Assembly: GCF_017315985.1 (NCBI RefSeq)
Contig: NZ_JAFLVR010000031.1
Coordinates: 1 to 64,000 of the forward strand
DNA length: 64,000 nucleotides
From: Candidatus Enterococcus murrayae
GTDB lineage: Bacteria > Bacillota > Bacilli > Lactobacillales > Enterococcaceae
Reading direction: 5' to 3'
Shown here one piece after another: positions 18,294 through 26,618 of the stretch. Position numbers and translations under genes: made by a program. The first letter of the stretch is position 1, and every line of letters begins with the position of its first letter. The notes below the pieces were generated by a model, which was not told where the DNA came from, did no database searches, and saw only the letters and a program-made list of their open reading frames with translations.

Positions 18294-19448
18294 TTATAAC
18301 ATCGATTTGTACAATGCGACGATTTCCTCTACTGTCGCGTCCCTTGGATTGCCCGGTGAGCAAACATCACGATAGGCATCTTCTGCGATTTGCTGAATAT
18401 CGGCTTCCTTCATCCCAATCTCGGTCAAGTTTTGTGGAATTCCCACATCGATCCCCAGCTGCTTCACAGCTTGAACGGCGGCGTCCCGAACTTCTGACAG
18501 CGGCATATCGGCTGCGCCATCTATCCCCATCGCAATAGCGATCTCCCGGTATTTTTCGCCAGTATGATCTTTATTAAAGTCCATGATCAATGGCAGCAGT
18601 GTAGCACAAGCTACTCCATGAGGTGTATCATACCAAGCGGACAACGGATGAGCCATTCCGTGAACTAAACCTAGCCCGACATTTGAAAAGCCCATTCCAG
18701 CAATGTATTGTCCCAGCGCCATTTTCTCCCGTGCTTCTTGATTTCCTGCCACTGAATCACGTAACGCATGACTAATGATCCCAATCGCTTTAATGTGCAG
18801 CATGTCGGTCATTTCCCATGCACCTTTTGTAATAAAGCCTTCAATCGCATGTGTTAAGGCATCCATACCGGTTGAAGCACACAAACCCTTAGGCATCCCC
18901 ATCATCATATCGCTGTCAACAAACGCAACAACTGGGATATCATGAGGATCGACACAAACAAACTTACGCTGTTTGGCTTTATCCGTAATAACGTAATTGA
19001 TCGTTACTTCAGCTGCTGTTCCAGAAGTCGTCGGTACAGCTAAAATCGGCAACGCTGGGTTTTCAGTAGCAGCGGTACCTTCTAAACTGATGACATCCGA
19101 AAAATCAGGATTGGTTACAATGATTCCAATCGCTTTTGCTGTGTCGATTGGCGAGCCTCCGCCAATAGCTACAATATAGTCTGCTTCAGCCGCTTGACAA
19201 GCCTTAACTCCAGCCTGTACATCCTCTATTGAAGGATTTGGCACAATCCCATCAAAAATCTCATAGCTCAGCCCAGCTTCGTCTAAAATCGCCGTAACCC
19301 TGGTAGCTACTTCAAATTTTAATAAATCTTTGTCTGTTACCACTAAGGCCTTTTTAAACCCGCGCTTCTTTGCTTCATTTGCTACTTCTTGAATTGCTCC
19401 CTTCCCAAAATAAGATGTTTCATTCAAAATCATTCGATTAACTACCAT
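18294..19448 (-). CDS. fucO: Lactaldehyde reductase / 1,2-propanediol oxidoreductase (iron alcohol dehydrogenase)
   Basis: 384 residues, the same length as E. coli FucO, with very high visible similarity through the whole chain (NRMILNETSYFGKGA, TSGTAAEVTINYVITD, GLGLVHGMAHPL). The Fe2+ ligands D196, H200, H263 and H277 are all present, as is the NAD-binding GGGSPIDTAKA (96-106). The enzyme reduces L-lactaldehyde to L-1,2-propanediol, regenerating NAD+ when 6-deoxy sugars are fermented. It is the last gene of the PTS/RhaD region and has its own upstream stretch with a cre-like palindrome at 19498-19513. It may also reduce glycolaldehyde from pentuloses. Confidence 0.93.
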   Translation of the reverse strand: MVVNRMILNETSYFGKGAIQEVANEAKKRGFKKALVVTDKDLLKFEVATRVTAILDEAGLSYEIFDGIVPNPSIEDVQAGVKACQAAEADYIVAIGGGSPIDTAKAIGIIVTNPDFSDVISLEGTAATENPALPILAVPTTSGTAAEVTINYVITDKAKQRKFVCVDPHDIPVVAFVDSDMMMGMPKGLCASTGMDALTHAIEGFITKGAWEMTDMLHIKAIGIISHALRDSVAGNQEAREKMALGQYIAGMGFSNVGLGLVHGMAHPLSAWYDTPHGVACATLLPLIMDFNKDHTGEKYREIAIAMGIDGAADMPLSEVRDAAVQAVKQLGIDVGIPQNLTEIGMKEADIQQIAEDAYRDVCSPGNPRDATVEEIVALYKSML

Positions 19449-19497
19449 GTTCTCTCTCCTTTATTGTGTTCTATTTCACAATTTATTATCCCATAAA

Positions 19498-19513
19498 TAG
19501 AAAGCGGTTTCTA
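19498..19513 (-). promoter_or_regulatory. Cre-like CcpA site upstream of fucO
   Basis: The near-palindrome TAGAAACCGCTTTCTA (minus strand) matches the cre consensus WTGNAANCGNWNNCW except for one position. It lies 50-65 bp before the fucO start, where catabolite repression would act. Confidence 0.5.
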
Positions 19514-19564
19514 TGTCTTCTAATTGTAAATATTTGCTGCAAAATAATACAATCTTGATCATTT

Positions 19565-20131
19565 TTAGCGGTAAAATTTTTCAAATTGAAGGATGAACGC
19601 ATTCGCATCACTTTTCTTTTTGAAAAATATTTTTTCTTTTTTTATTTCTGTTTGTAAATTGACATAAAAATGCTGATCGATTCGTTCCAGCTGCAGCTTC
19701 TTTATCTTGTTCACGGGCATGAGAAGAAATTGCCCATCGGTTAAGTCAAACAGTAAGAAATGTTGTGTCCCTACGATCTGACCTTTATTCACGACGAACT
19801 TTCGCTGCTGTTTGATCTCCTGAATCAGCTTCTTATCTAATTGTTCGACCTCACCAAATTTTTGAACGTCAAAATATTCCTGCAAATCCTGCATAATTTG
19901 ATTGTCATTTAAACGATGCTTTTTCTTTTTAAGAAAGAAAAAGCCAAAGAAAACTAAACCATATAAACCAACAATGGTTTGAATATCACCTATTTTAAGA
20001 TTTTTCTCAATTAACCAGCCATTAATGAGATACATCAATAAAATCATGAAGGCACCCTTTAAAAAAAAGTTCAATTGATTGAGTGTTTTATCTAGCGTTA
20101 CTTTACGCAACAGTATCCCTTGATTTCCCAT
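19565..20131 (-). CDS. Two-TM membrane protein of unknown function
   Basis: 188 residues from the ATG at 20131 with a perfect AGGAGGAG upstream; an in-frame ATG at 20191 overlaps the regulator gene and has no ribosome-binding site. The first 20 residues are cytosolic-like. Two hydrophobic segments follow (about residues 25-41 and 47-66), then a run KKKKHR, and a soluble beta-rich domain of about 110 residues with alternating hydrophobic residues (VGTQHFLLFDLTDGQFLLMP, VNLQTEIKKEKIFF) reminiscent of bacterial PH-like/YcxB domains. I do not recognise it by family. It sits between the PRD regulator and fucO, with only 13 bp to the regulator stop, so it is in the sugar operon; its role there is unknown. 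Confidence 0.65.
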   Translation of the reverse strand: MGNQGILLRKVTLDKTLNQLNFFLKGAFMILLMYLINGWLIEKNLKIGDIQTIVGLYGLVFFGFFFLKKKKHRLNDNQIMQDLQEYFDVQKFGEVEQLDKKLIQEIKQQRKFVVNKGQIVGTQHFLLFDLTDGQFLLMPVNKIKKLQLERIDQHFYVNLQTEIKKEKIFFKKKSDANAFILQFEKFYR

Positions 20132-20144
20132 CGTCTCCTCCTTA

Positions 20145-22208
20145 TTATTTATCAACTTCCAGCTGAAAATAGTTGCAAATGTCTTTTTCATAATTGGCCT
20201 GCTTCATCGCGGAAATGAAGCTTGGCGTTTTGGCTAGCTCGTAAAGTTTAGTCACCGCTTTGATATGGCTCTTCTTGTCTCTTGGTGCAATGACAACAAT
20301 CAAGCTGATCGATATATTATCTGCAAAAGCGATGGGTTGATCCAATTTTAATAAAGACATTCCCACACGATAGACACCATCCTCTGGCCCAGCATGGGGA
20401 ATAGCCAAATCCGGTGAAATTACAGAATAAGGATATTCTGGATCATAGTGCTCAATGACAGTCTCAATATACTTTGGTGACACGTATCCTTCATTGACCA
20501 ATGGTTTACCAGCAATCCGGATCGCCTCCTCGACAGATTGGACCCTTGGATAAATTTGAATATGAGAAAGAGGCAATAGTTCCGCCAGTTTAGGATTCTG
20601 ATTTTGCAAACTGACGCCCTCATTGATTTCTGCTGCAAGCAAGTAATCCTGAATCTCCTGTGTTAATTGCTCTTCATTGATGATTTTCGTATTTTTTCTA
20701 ATAATTGACAGCAAATTTTGAACCAAATCACGATTTTTTGACAAACCAAATGTCCCGTCAAAATCAATTCGTTTACGCACATCGCTAATCAAATGCATCT
20801 TATCTTCATCCGTTAAAAAGTGTGGAATCAAAAAAACTTCTTTTTTAGTATTCACTGGAACTGTTGAAAAGACAACATCAGCCGCAGTGCTTTCTTCTTC
20901 ATAAAACTCGCGTAATGACAAATTCTGCGTGAACTCAATAGTCGTAAACAACTGCTTCAGTTCTCCCAGTAACAGCTTTGACACAGAAACACCATGCTGA
21001 CAAACAACGACCGCTTGAATTTTTCGCCGCTTTTGTTTTTCCAGTTCTTCATTAATGAAGCTCAAGAGAATAACCGATAAATAAATCAATTCCCCCTCTG
21101 GAAAAATGATCTTCAAATAGTCTTCAATAATACCGATCGATTGATGGACTAAAGGATGGATAAAATCATAGTTCTCAACATTATCTAAAAAAAGCAGCTC
21201 ATTATCCGGCAAGCCAAATTTTATTCGATAATAGGCCGGAATAATATGCTGGTAGATTGCCTCTTCCAGCTGTTCTTTATTTTTAATATCTGTAATACCT
21301 AGAATTTCAAAGCTATTGATGAAGGATTGAATCCGCTGCATCAGTTCTTGATCTTTATAATTTGAACGAATTTTGATCAGGTTGGTGCTCAGTAATTGGA
21401 TCGAAATGAAGTGGATCTCAATCAAATAGTTTGGACCTTTGAAAAAGGGCTTCAGTGCTTGGCAAATCTTTGAATAAAAATCTTTTTCTACCATTTGAAC
21501 ATAGTTTCCTAATACTCCCGCTGACAATTCATTGCCTTGACCAAATCTCACAGAACACATATAACTGGTCAAATAAAGATCTACTAATTTGAACTCAGTG
21601 AATTCTAGACCTAATTCATGCTCCAATGAATGGATTCGATCCTTTATCGCTAATAGAGTATGTGTTTGTATTCCTATTATCGCCAGATAGTGTTCGAGAC
21701 TGCCTTCTGATTTTTCAACTTCCCGAATAAATTTGATCCCCAAACGGCGAATCTCCATTTCATTTCCTGCCAGGTAAAAACCTCTTTTCCTAGAAAAACG
21801 AAGTTCGATCGCTAAAGGCTTCAGGTACTTTTCATTTAGTTTGCGTTTATCACTCAAAATGGTGTTCTTACTGACAAATAGTTTTTCGGCTAAAGTTTGC
21901 AAGGTCTCACCTTGATGAAGCAGAATAATCAGATAGAGATAGCATTCGCGCTCTCTATCTGATAAATGGATCGACGGCGAGACCTTCGTCAAATAGCTCT
22001 TGATTGCCTTAGCTTCACCTGTCAAGAGAAAAAAAGTACCAGTCTTCTTAATTTTTCCTAATTTTAACTCGGTCAGTTCTTGGTTAACCTTCTTGATTCG
22101 GTAATCTAGCTGACCTTTTGTCCAATTAAACTTTTTTTCTAAGGATAGTGAGGTATGACTGTCTTTTGAAAGAAACAATTCCAACAATTGAATCGCCGTA
22201 ACATCCAT
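20145..22208 (-). CDS. PRD-containing PTS-controlled transcriptional activator (MtlR/BglG-like)
   Basis: 687 residues. Order: N-terminal helix-turn-helix domains (about 1-160; TLQTLAEKLFVSKNTILSDKRKLNEKY is the second HTH), two PRDs (about 175-395, the second with FIHPLVHQSIG), a galactitol-type EIIB-like domain with a Cys in VVCQHGVSVSKLLL (about 405-490) and a C-terminal EIIA domain of the mannitol/fructose type with the phospho-His in LAIPHAGPEDG (about 540-687). This is the architecture of MtlR-type DNA-binding activators, which are switched by phosphorylation from HPr and the cognate EIIB. Its place inside the PTS operon makes that PTS the likely signal. It is not an RNA-binding antiterminator. 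Confidence 0.9.
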   Translation of the reverse strand: MDVTAIQLLELFLSKDSHTSLSLEKKFNWTKGQLDYRIKKVNQELTELKLGKIKKTGTFFLLTGEAKAIKSYLTKVSPSIHLSDRERECYLYLIILLHQGETLQTLAEKLFVSKNTILSDKRKLNEKYLKPLAIELRFSRKRGFYLAGNEMEIRRLGIKFIREVEKSEGSLEHYLAIIGIQTHTLLAIKDRIHSLEHELGLEFTEFKLVDLYLTSYMCSVRFGQGNELSAGVLGNYVQMVEKDFYSKICQALKPFFKGPNYLIEIHFISIQLLSTNLIKIRSNYKDQELMQRIQSFINSFEILGITDIKNKEQLEEAIYQHIIPAYYRIKFGLPDNELLFLDNVENYDFIHPLVHQSIGIIEDYLKIIFPEGELIYLSVILLSFINEELEKQKRRKIQAVVVCQHGVSVSKLLLGELKQLFTTIEFTQNLSLREFYEEESTAADVVFSTVPVNTKKEVFLIPHFLTDEDKMHLISDVRKRIDFDGTFGLSKNRDLVQNLLSIIRKNTKIINEEQLTQEIQDYLLAAEINEGVSLQNQNPKLAELLPLSHIQIYPRVQSVEEAIRIAGKPLVNEGYVSPKYIETVIEHYDPEYPYSVISPDLAIPHAGPEDGVYRVGMSLLKLDQPIAFADNISISLIVVIAPRDKKSHIKAVTKLYELAKTPSFISAMKQANYEKDICNYFQLEVDK

Positions 22209-22237
22209 TTTTATTCCTCCTCATTCTTGCTAGCTCA

Positions 22238-23284
22238 TTAGATTCGAACGAGCATATCACTCATTCCGCTTTCGAAATAATCATTCAAAACATCACGTAA
22301 TAAATAAGGGGAACGAGGAATAGCATCAATCGTATCCCCGGCAATATGAGAAGTAATGACTAAATTATCTAAGTCTAGTAATGGATCATCTGACCGAATC
22401 GGCTCTTCCCAAACAACATCCGTTGCTGCACCAGCGATCATGTTCATCTGCAACGCTTCTACAAAATCGGCTTTATCAACAATATCTGGTCTAGCCGTAT
22501 TTACTAAATAAGCAGACGGCTTCATTAAAGAAAGCAGATCAGCGTTGATCATGTTCTTAGTCTCTGGTGTCACCCGAACATGCAGTGACACGATATCTGC
22601 TGTTTTGAACAATTCCTCCAGCTCCACAAAGGTTATGCTTAATCCTTCTGCACGAATCGCTTCTTTATTTACAAAAGGATCATAAGCGATCACTTCAACA
22701 CCTAAGCTATTCAGCCGTTTAACGACCAGCTTTCCGATATACCCCAAACCGACCAACCCAACTTTTAGATTGGCCAACGTTGTCTTGTACGGATCATTGG
22801 CAAATTTCTTAGGCCATTTTGCTTCTTTTACCTGTTGATAAGAAAAAGCGATATTTCTCGTCAACGCGTAAAACAATCCTAAAGTAAAATCAGCAACAGG
22901 CTCGGCGTTGCGAATAACGTGAATCAATGGGATGTCTTTCTTTTTCAATTCTTGTACTGCGACATGTTCAACACCGCCGCGACAAGTCCCCACTAATTTC
23001 AATTGCGTAGCCGCTTCAATCATCGCTTTTGAGACTGGCGCAATATGAACCAATAAATACTCAGCATCGGCTAAATCGGTTAAAATTCCGGCTGGTATCT
23101 CCACTGCTTCCGGTCCCTTTTGCTCGATCAACTTGATTTTTTCTTGAAATTGCTCCTTATTTAAATCGGCAAACCACTGGTATTTCACTACTTCTATAGG
23201 TTCTTCAATAGTCAAATCTAAAGCAGCTTCAGCTAAAGTCTCCGCCGAAACTAGACCATCTCCAACAACAACGACTTTTGACAT
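22238..23284 (-). CDS. D-2-hydroxyacid dehydrogenase family oxidoreductase
   Basis: 348 residues from the ATG at 23284, 1 nt after the IIC stop, with AAGGAG upstream inside the IIC gene. The NAD-binding motif GLGYIG is at 179-184, and the catalytic triad is complete: R265 (NTARPDIVDK), E294 (VWEEP) and H313 (TSHIAGDT). The N-terminal half diverges from phosphoglycerate dehydrogenase and lacks an ACT domain. The family reduces 2-keto acids or oxidises D-2-hydroxy acids. In this operon, no keto-acid step is obvious: it may handle an oxidation product of lactaldehyde, or oxidise a phosphorylated polyol derivative. Substrate unassigned. Confidence 0.82.
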   Translation of the reverse strand: MSKVVVVGDGLVSAETLAEAALDLTIEEPIEVVKYQWFADLNKEQFQEKIKLIEQKGPEAVEIPAGILTDLADAEYLLVHIAPVSKAMIEAATQLKLVGTCRGGVEHVAVQELKKKDIPLIHVIRNAEPVADFTLGLFYALTRNIAFSYQQVKEAKWPKKFANDPYKTTLANLKVGLVGLGYIGKLVVKRLNSLGVEVIAYDPFVNKEAIRAEGLSITFVELEELFKTADIVSLHVRVTPETKNMINADLLSLMKPSAYLVNTARPDIVDKADFVEALQMNMIAGAATDVVWEEPIRSDDPLLDLDNLVITSHIAGDTIDAIPRSPYLLRDVLNDYFESGMSDMLVRI

Positions 23285-23285
23285 T

Positions 23286-24713
23286 TTATACAGCTGCTCC
23301 TTCCTCTGATACAATTCCCGCTTCTTCTTCCAATCTCGCCATATTTTCTAAATAGGTATGAATCGCTTCTTTTTTCACACGAACAAAGAGATATAGCGCA
23401 ATATAGACCACTACGGACAGTCCAATCCAGAGAGGATTTTGCGTCATAAAGACTAGGAACAATATCCCCATAATATGATTCGTCATTACAGCAAAGCTGC
23501 AGATCATCATTGCCCCTTCTGGTAAATTAACACCGACATCAACAGCAACTTGTGTAAAGATCGGCGCAACTGCGGTAATAATGTATAGTCCGCCAGCACA
23601 CCAAATCGCTCCGCTGATCAATGATTTGAAGATATTCCCATTTGAAATACAGATGACCAGCTCGATCATGTAAGGGATTGCAATTAAATCCACCATTGGC
23701 AACGTTTGATTGCCTGGTAAGAAAATAGCTAGCAATAATACAATTGGAATCAACAGCATGCCCGTTAATAAAGTGGCTGTTTCTCCATACCCAGCAGCAT
23801 CGTTAATCGCCAGATACCAAACACGGTCTTTGCCGCCAGACGTTTTGGCAGTACTTTTCGATGCGTCCGTAATTGCCGTAAAGGCAGAGGCAAAAATTCC
23901 GGCAATTTTTGGAAAAATCGCCATGATTGCTGAAGTTGAGATACCAATAACCATGATCTCACCCCAACCAGTCAATGTATTTAAACGCATAAAGTTTCCA
24001 GCAAGCCCCAGTGCCAATCCCAAAATAAATCCTAATGAGGTAGGTTCTCCTAAAAAGCCCAGTTTATCTTGTAACGTTTCCGGATTCCAGCGAACCTTAT
24101 TTGCTCCTAACTTAGTTAATATCCAATCCATCGCCATCGCCAGTGGAACTGAGCAAATATGATGAGGTGCGCTCATTGTACAGCGAGGATACCCATAATA
24201 TACAGACCATCGCTTAGCAACAATTTCAGTAAATACTAAGCAATACAGATTGGAGAGTACCATCAAACCGATCGATAACCAAAGATTTTTAGTGGAAATA
24301 TACAGCATCGATCCCCATAGCATAAAGGAATAGTTATTCCACAGATCTGAAGGCATAAAAATATCCGTGAACTTGATAACAAATAAAATGGCCTGCAGCG
24401 CCAAACCTAACGCTAAGAAAATCATTCCAACTTGGGTCGAATAGGCTACGACACTCGTTGCCTGCCAACCTGTGTCAAGAATTCGCAGATTGACACCCGT
24501 TTCTTCTACCATTCGATTGATTGCTGGTGTGACAATTGGTGTATAGGCACCAATAATCATGTTAAATCCGGTCAGCCCGATCCCCGCATTCAAAGCGGCA
24601 TTAAAGGCTTTTTTCGGTTTTACCTTCATTAATAGCGCAATAAAGAAAATAATTACCGGTACCACGATTGCTGCGCCAAAGGCATCCATAATCTTCGATA
24701 AAACATCTAACAT
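23286..24713 (-). CDS. PTS galactitol-type EIIC permease
   Basis: 475 residues with 11-12 hydrophobic segments, the size and pattern of the GatC/SgcC (PTS-Gat) family. Conserved features are the start LDAFGAA-like MDAFGAAIVVPVIIFFIALLMK, GIGLTGFNMI and the loop NDAAGYGETATLL. EIIC forms the translocation channel and hands the sugar to phospho-EIIB. Substrates known for the family include galactitol and related polyols; the RhaD-type aldolase next door points instead to a sugar whose 1-phosphate is L-rhamnulose-1-P or similar. It is co-directional with IIB, IIA and the aldolase. Confidence 0.92.
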   Translation of the reverse strand: MLDVLSKIMDAFGAAIVVPVIIFFIALLMKVKPKKAFNAALNAGIGLTGFNMIIGAYTPIVTPAINRMVEETGVNLRILDTGWQATSVVAYSTQVGMIFLALGLALQAILFVIKFTDIFMPSDLWNNYSFMLWGSMLYISTKNLWLSIGLMVLSNLYCLVFTEIVAKRWSVYYGYPRCTMSAPHHICSVPLAMAMDWILTKLGANKVRWNPETLQDKLGFLGEPTSLGFILGLALGLAGNFMRLNTLTGWGEIMVIGISTSAIMAIFPKIAGIFASAFTAITDASKSTAKTSGGKDRVWYLAINDAAGYGETATLLTGMLLIPIVLLLAIFLPGNQTLPMVDLIAIPYMIELVICISNGNIFKSLISGAIWCAGGLYIITAVAPIFTQVAVDVGVNLPEGAMMICSFAVMTNHIMGILFLVFMTQNPLWIGLSVVVYIALYLFVRVKKEAIHTYLENMARLEEEAGIVSEEGAAV

Positions 24714-24729
24714 TTCATTTCTCCTCTCT

Positions 24730-25032
24730 TTAATTTACTAATTTTTGCGAAGTCTCAAGCAGCTCTTCAAAGAATTCATCTTCTCCCATTCCAGACAGTA
24801 ACCCTACTGCATTGATAGTTGGTAACTCGTATTTGCCTTTCAATGGGCTTGTATGAACGATCAAATCCCAAGCGCCACTAGCTAATTGTTCCTCCACACC
24901 TCCCGGATTCACTTCAACCGTTTTTGCTTTGATTCCATGATCATCTAAAAAATCTTTTACCTTTCCAGCTACCATTGAACTTGTTACCGTACCTGACCCA
25001 CATACTGAAATTACATTTAATCGTTTAGACAT
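24730..25032 (-). CDS. PTS galactitol-type EIIB
   Basis: 100 residues from the ATG at 25032, with GGAGG 9 nt upstream; an ATG three codons earlier overlaps that site. The phospho-acceptor Cys is C11 in VISVCGSGTVTSSM, the P-loop-like signature of GatB-type EIIB domains. It takes phosphate from the separate EIIA (25.9-26.4 kb) and passes it to the substrate bound by EIIC, whose gene starts 16 bp downstream. Confidence 0.92.
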   Translation of the reverse strand: MSKRLNVISVCGSGTVTSSMVAGKVKDFLDDHGIKAKTVEVNPGGVEEQLASGAWDLIVHTSPLKGKYELPTINAVGLLSGMGEDEFFEELLETSQKLVN

Positions 25033-25074
25033 TAAAATCATCCTCCTGCACTCTTTTTTCTCTTTTTTATTTCT

Positions 25075-25911
25075 TTATCGACTTCGTTCTTCCAAAATAC
25101 CAGCTTTAGGTGTGACGCCAAAGCGCTCAGCTAAATCCCATAATTGATCACTTGTAATTCTCTGCTTAAAGCCGCCTGGTACCTGTGCCACACGCATGTA
25201 GATATCGGCTGCTTTTTCAACGGTTTCAACAAGTCCAAAAGCATCATCCATCGATTGACCCGCTCCCATGATGCCATGATGCGGCCAAATCACTACACGT
25301 GAATCATGCATTTTTTCAGCGGATGCAAGGCCCAGTTCAACCGTTCCTGCTACCATCCAAGGCAGAACTGAAACGCCATCCGGGAAAACAACTAAACATT
25401 CCGTAATCATTTCCCATAAGGATCGAGTAAATTTCTTTTCATCCAGATCATGGATAAAGGTCATCGCTGAGATCGCAATCGAATGGCAGTGTAAAATCAC
25501 ACGATGATCCGGATCCTGAGCCAAACGAACGGCATGGCATTTCAAGTGCGAAGCTAATTCACTAGTTGGCACCCCCCCATCTTCCAGTCCCCATAAAACG
25601 TTGAAGCTTTTTCCATCATCCGAAATTTTAACGATGGCCAAATTTTTCGCTGGATTCTTACAAATATTTTTGAAGTAGCTGCCTGAAGCGGAAACTAAGA
25701 AAATTTTTCCGGCTAATTCTTTGACCTCAAAATCTAATTCCTGTTCTTTGATCACATGATTTAGATCCAGATAAAAGCGAACTTCGGATTCGTCTAGCAT
25801 ATAGCTGATGTTTCCTCCATTGCGTTCATCCCAACCATTGCGCCACAGATTTTTCGTTACTTCGCACATTTCCTGAATAAAAGGTGCTTCATAAATATCG
25901 TGAATTCTCAT
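25075..25911 (-). CDS. rhaD: Rhamnulose-1-phosphate aldolase family (class II aldolase)
   Basis: 278 residues against 274 for E. coli RhaD, and recognisably the same enzyme family rather than FucA: WDERNGGN (27-34), TECLVVFPDGV and LPWMV.GT (about 169-190), and the RFGVTP tail. Active-site residues occupy the same places as in E. coli RhaD: E118 as catalytic acid/base and the zinc ligands H141, H143 and H212. RhaD cleaves L-rhamnulose-1-phosphate to DHAP and L-lactaldehyde, and also accepts related L-ketose-1-phosphates. No rhaA or rhaB gene is nearby; PTS genes flank it on both sides. The family is well supported, but the physiological substrate is inferred. Confidence 0.88.
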   Translation of the reverse strand: MRIHDIYEAPFIQEMCEVTKNLWRNGWDERNGGNISYMLDESEVRFYLDLNHVIKEQELDFEVKELAGKIFLVSASGSYFKNICKNPAKNLAIVKISDDGKSFNVLWGLEDGGVPTSELASHLKCHAVRLAQDPDHRVILHCHSIAISAMTFIHDLDEKKFTRSLWEMITECLVVFPDGVSVLPWMVAGTVELGLASAEKMHDSRVVIWPHHGIMGAGQSMDDAFGLVETVEKAADIYMRVAQVPGGFKQRITSDQLWDLAERFGVTPKAGILEERSR

Positions 25912-25914
25912 TTC

Positions 25915-26397
25915 TCACTTCTCCCTTTCTGCTTTAAAAAATTGCGTTACCAGTGTTAAAATTTCCTTTTTATCAACCTCTTTTTCCAATCGCAGCATTA
26001 CCGTTTCATCCATAAACATCGCCATCAGCTTTTGTAATAACTGTAACTGATCCTCACCTTTATCAAAGCCTAGAAAAAAAGCGTACTTTGCTGAAACAAA
26101 CTCATCGGTCGTCCCCATTTGTCCAAACGTTACTGGATTTGCCAATTTAATGATGTAGATAAAAGGCTGCTTGATATGACTAGGATCCGTATGAGGGATC
26201 GCTACGGCAAGTGAAGGTGTCTGCAAGCCTGTCGGGTATTCTCGCTCCCGTTCCTTCAAAGCCTTTTGATAGGTTGTTTCAATAAATCCCAGCTCTGCTA
26301 ATCTGTTCGCAGCATAATCAACCAACGTGTCCAGCGCACTTTCGCCATCATAAACGTCAATCAATTCCGGGTAAAACATCTTATCAGTAATGATCAT
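25915..26397 (-). CDS. PTS galactitol/fructose-type EIIA
   Basis: 160 residues. The phospho-acceptor is H69 in LAVAIPHTDPSHI, the signature of EIIA domains of the mannitol-fructose-galactitol (EIIA type 2) fold, and the length fits a stand-alone GatA. AGGAGG precedes the ATG at 26397. It is the first gene of the operon, followed 3 bp later by the aldolase; such tight linkage of EIIA and aldolase argues for a single pathway. Upstream lie a cre site (26452-26466) and a terminator-like hairpin. Confidence 0.92.
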   Translation of the reverse strand: MIITDKMFYPELIDVYDGESALDTLVDYAANRLAELGFIETTYQKALKEREREYPTGLQTPSLAVAIPHTDPSHIKQPFIYIIKLANPVTFGQMGTTDEFVSAKYAFFLGFDKGEDQLQLLQKLMAMFMDETVMLRLEKEVDKKEILTLVTQFFKAEREK

Positions 26398-26451
26398 TCG
26401 CTATCCTCCTTTCTTAATTACATCGTAAGTTTAGCATCCACAAAATTTTTT

Positions 26452-26466
26452 AGTATGCGCTTTCAT
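26452..26466 (-). promoter_or_regulatory. Cre site for CcpA before the PTS-aldolase operon
   Basis: ATGAAAGCGCATACT (minus strand) matches WTGNAANCGNWNNCW at every specified position. It lies 55-69 bp before the IIA start, so glucose repression by CcpA is likely. Confidence 0.7.
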
Positions 26467-26485
26467 CACAAAAAAACTTATGCTC

Positions 26486-26519
26486 GAAAAAAAAACTGTG
26501 ATGTTCTTGCCAATCACAG
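26486..26519 (-). terminator. Terminator-like hairpin in the leader of the PTS-aldolase operon
   Basis: On the minus strand CTGTGAT (26513-26519) pairs with ATCACAG (26496-26502) around a 10-nt loop and is followed by nine or more T (26487-26495). It is a second hairpin after the crcB terminator, so it is either a back-up or an attenuator within the operon leader. Confidence 0.6.
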
Positions 26520-26585
26520 TGGAGATGCTTTATGAACAAATGAAAGTCAGTTAGGAGGAACTGTTAAATGCTTATTCAATCAAAC

Positions 26586-26614
26586 AAAAAAGAGCAGCAG
26601 GATTTCTGCCACTC
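26586..26614 (-). terminator. Intrinsic terminator of the crcB pair
   Basis: GAGTGGCAG and CTGCTGCTC form a 9-bp stem with two G-U pairs and loop AAATC, followed on the minus strand by TTTTTTG just past the crcB stop at 26619. Confidence 0.75.
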
Positions 26615-26618
26615 ATTT

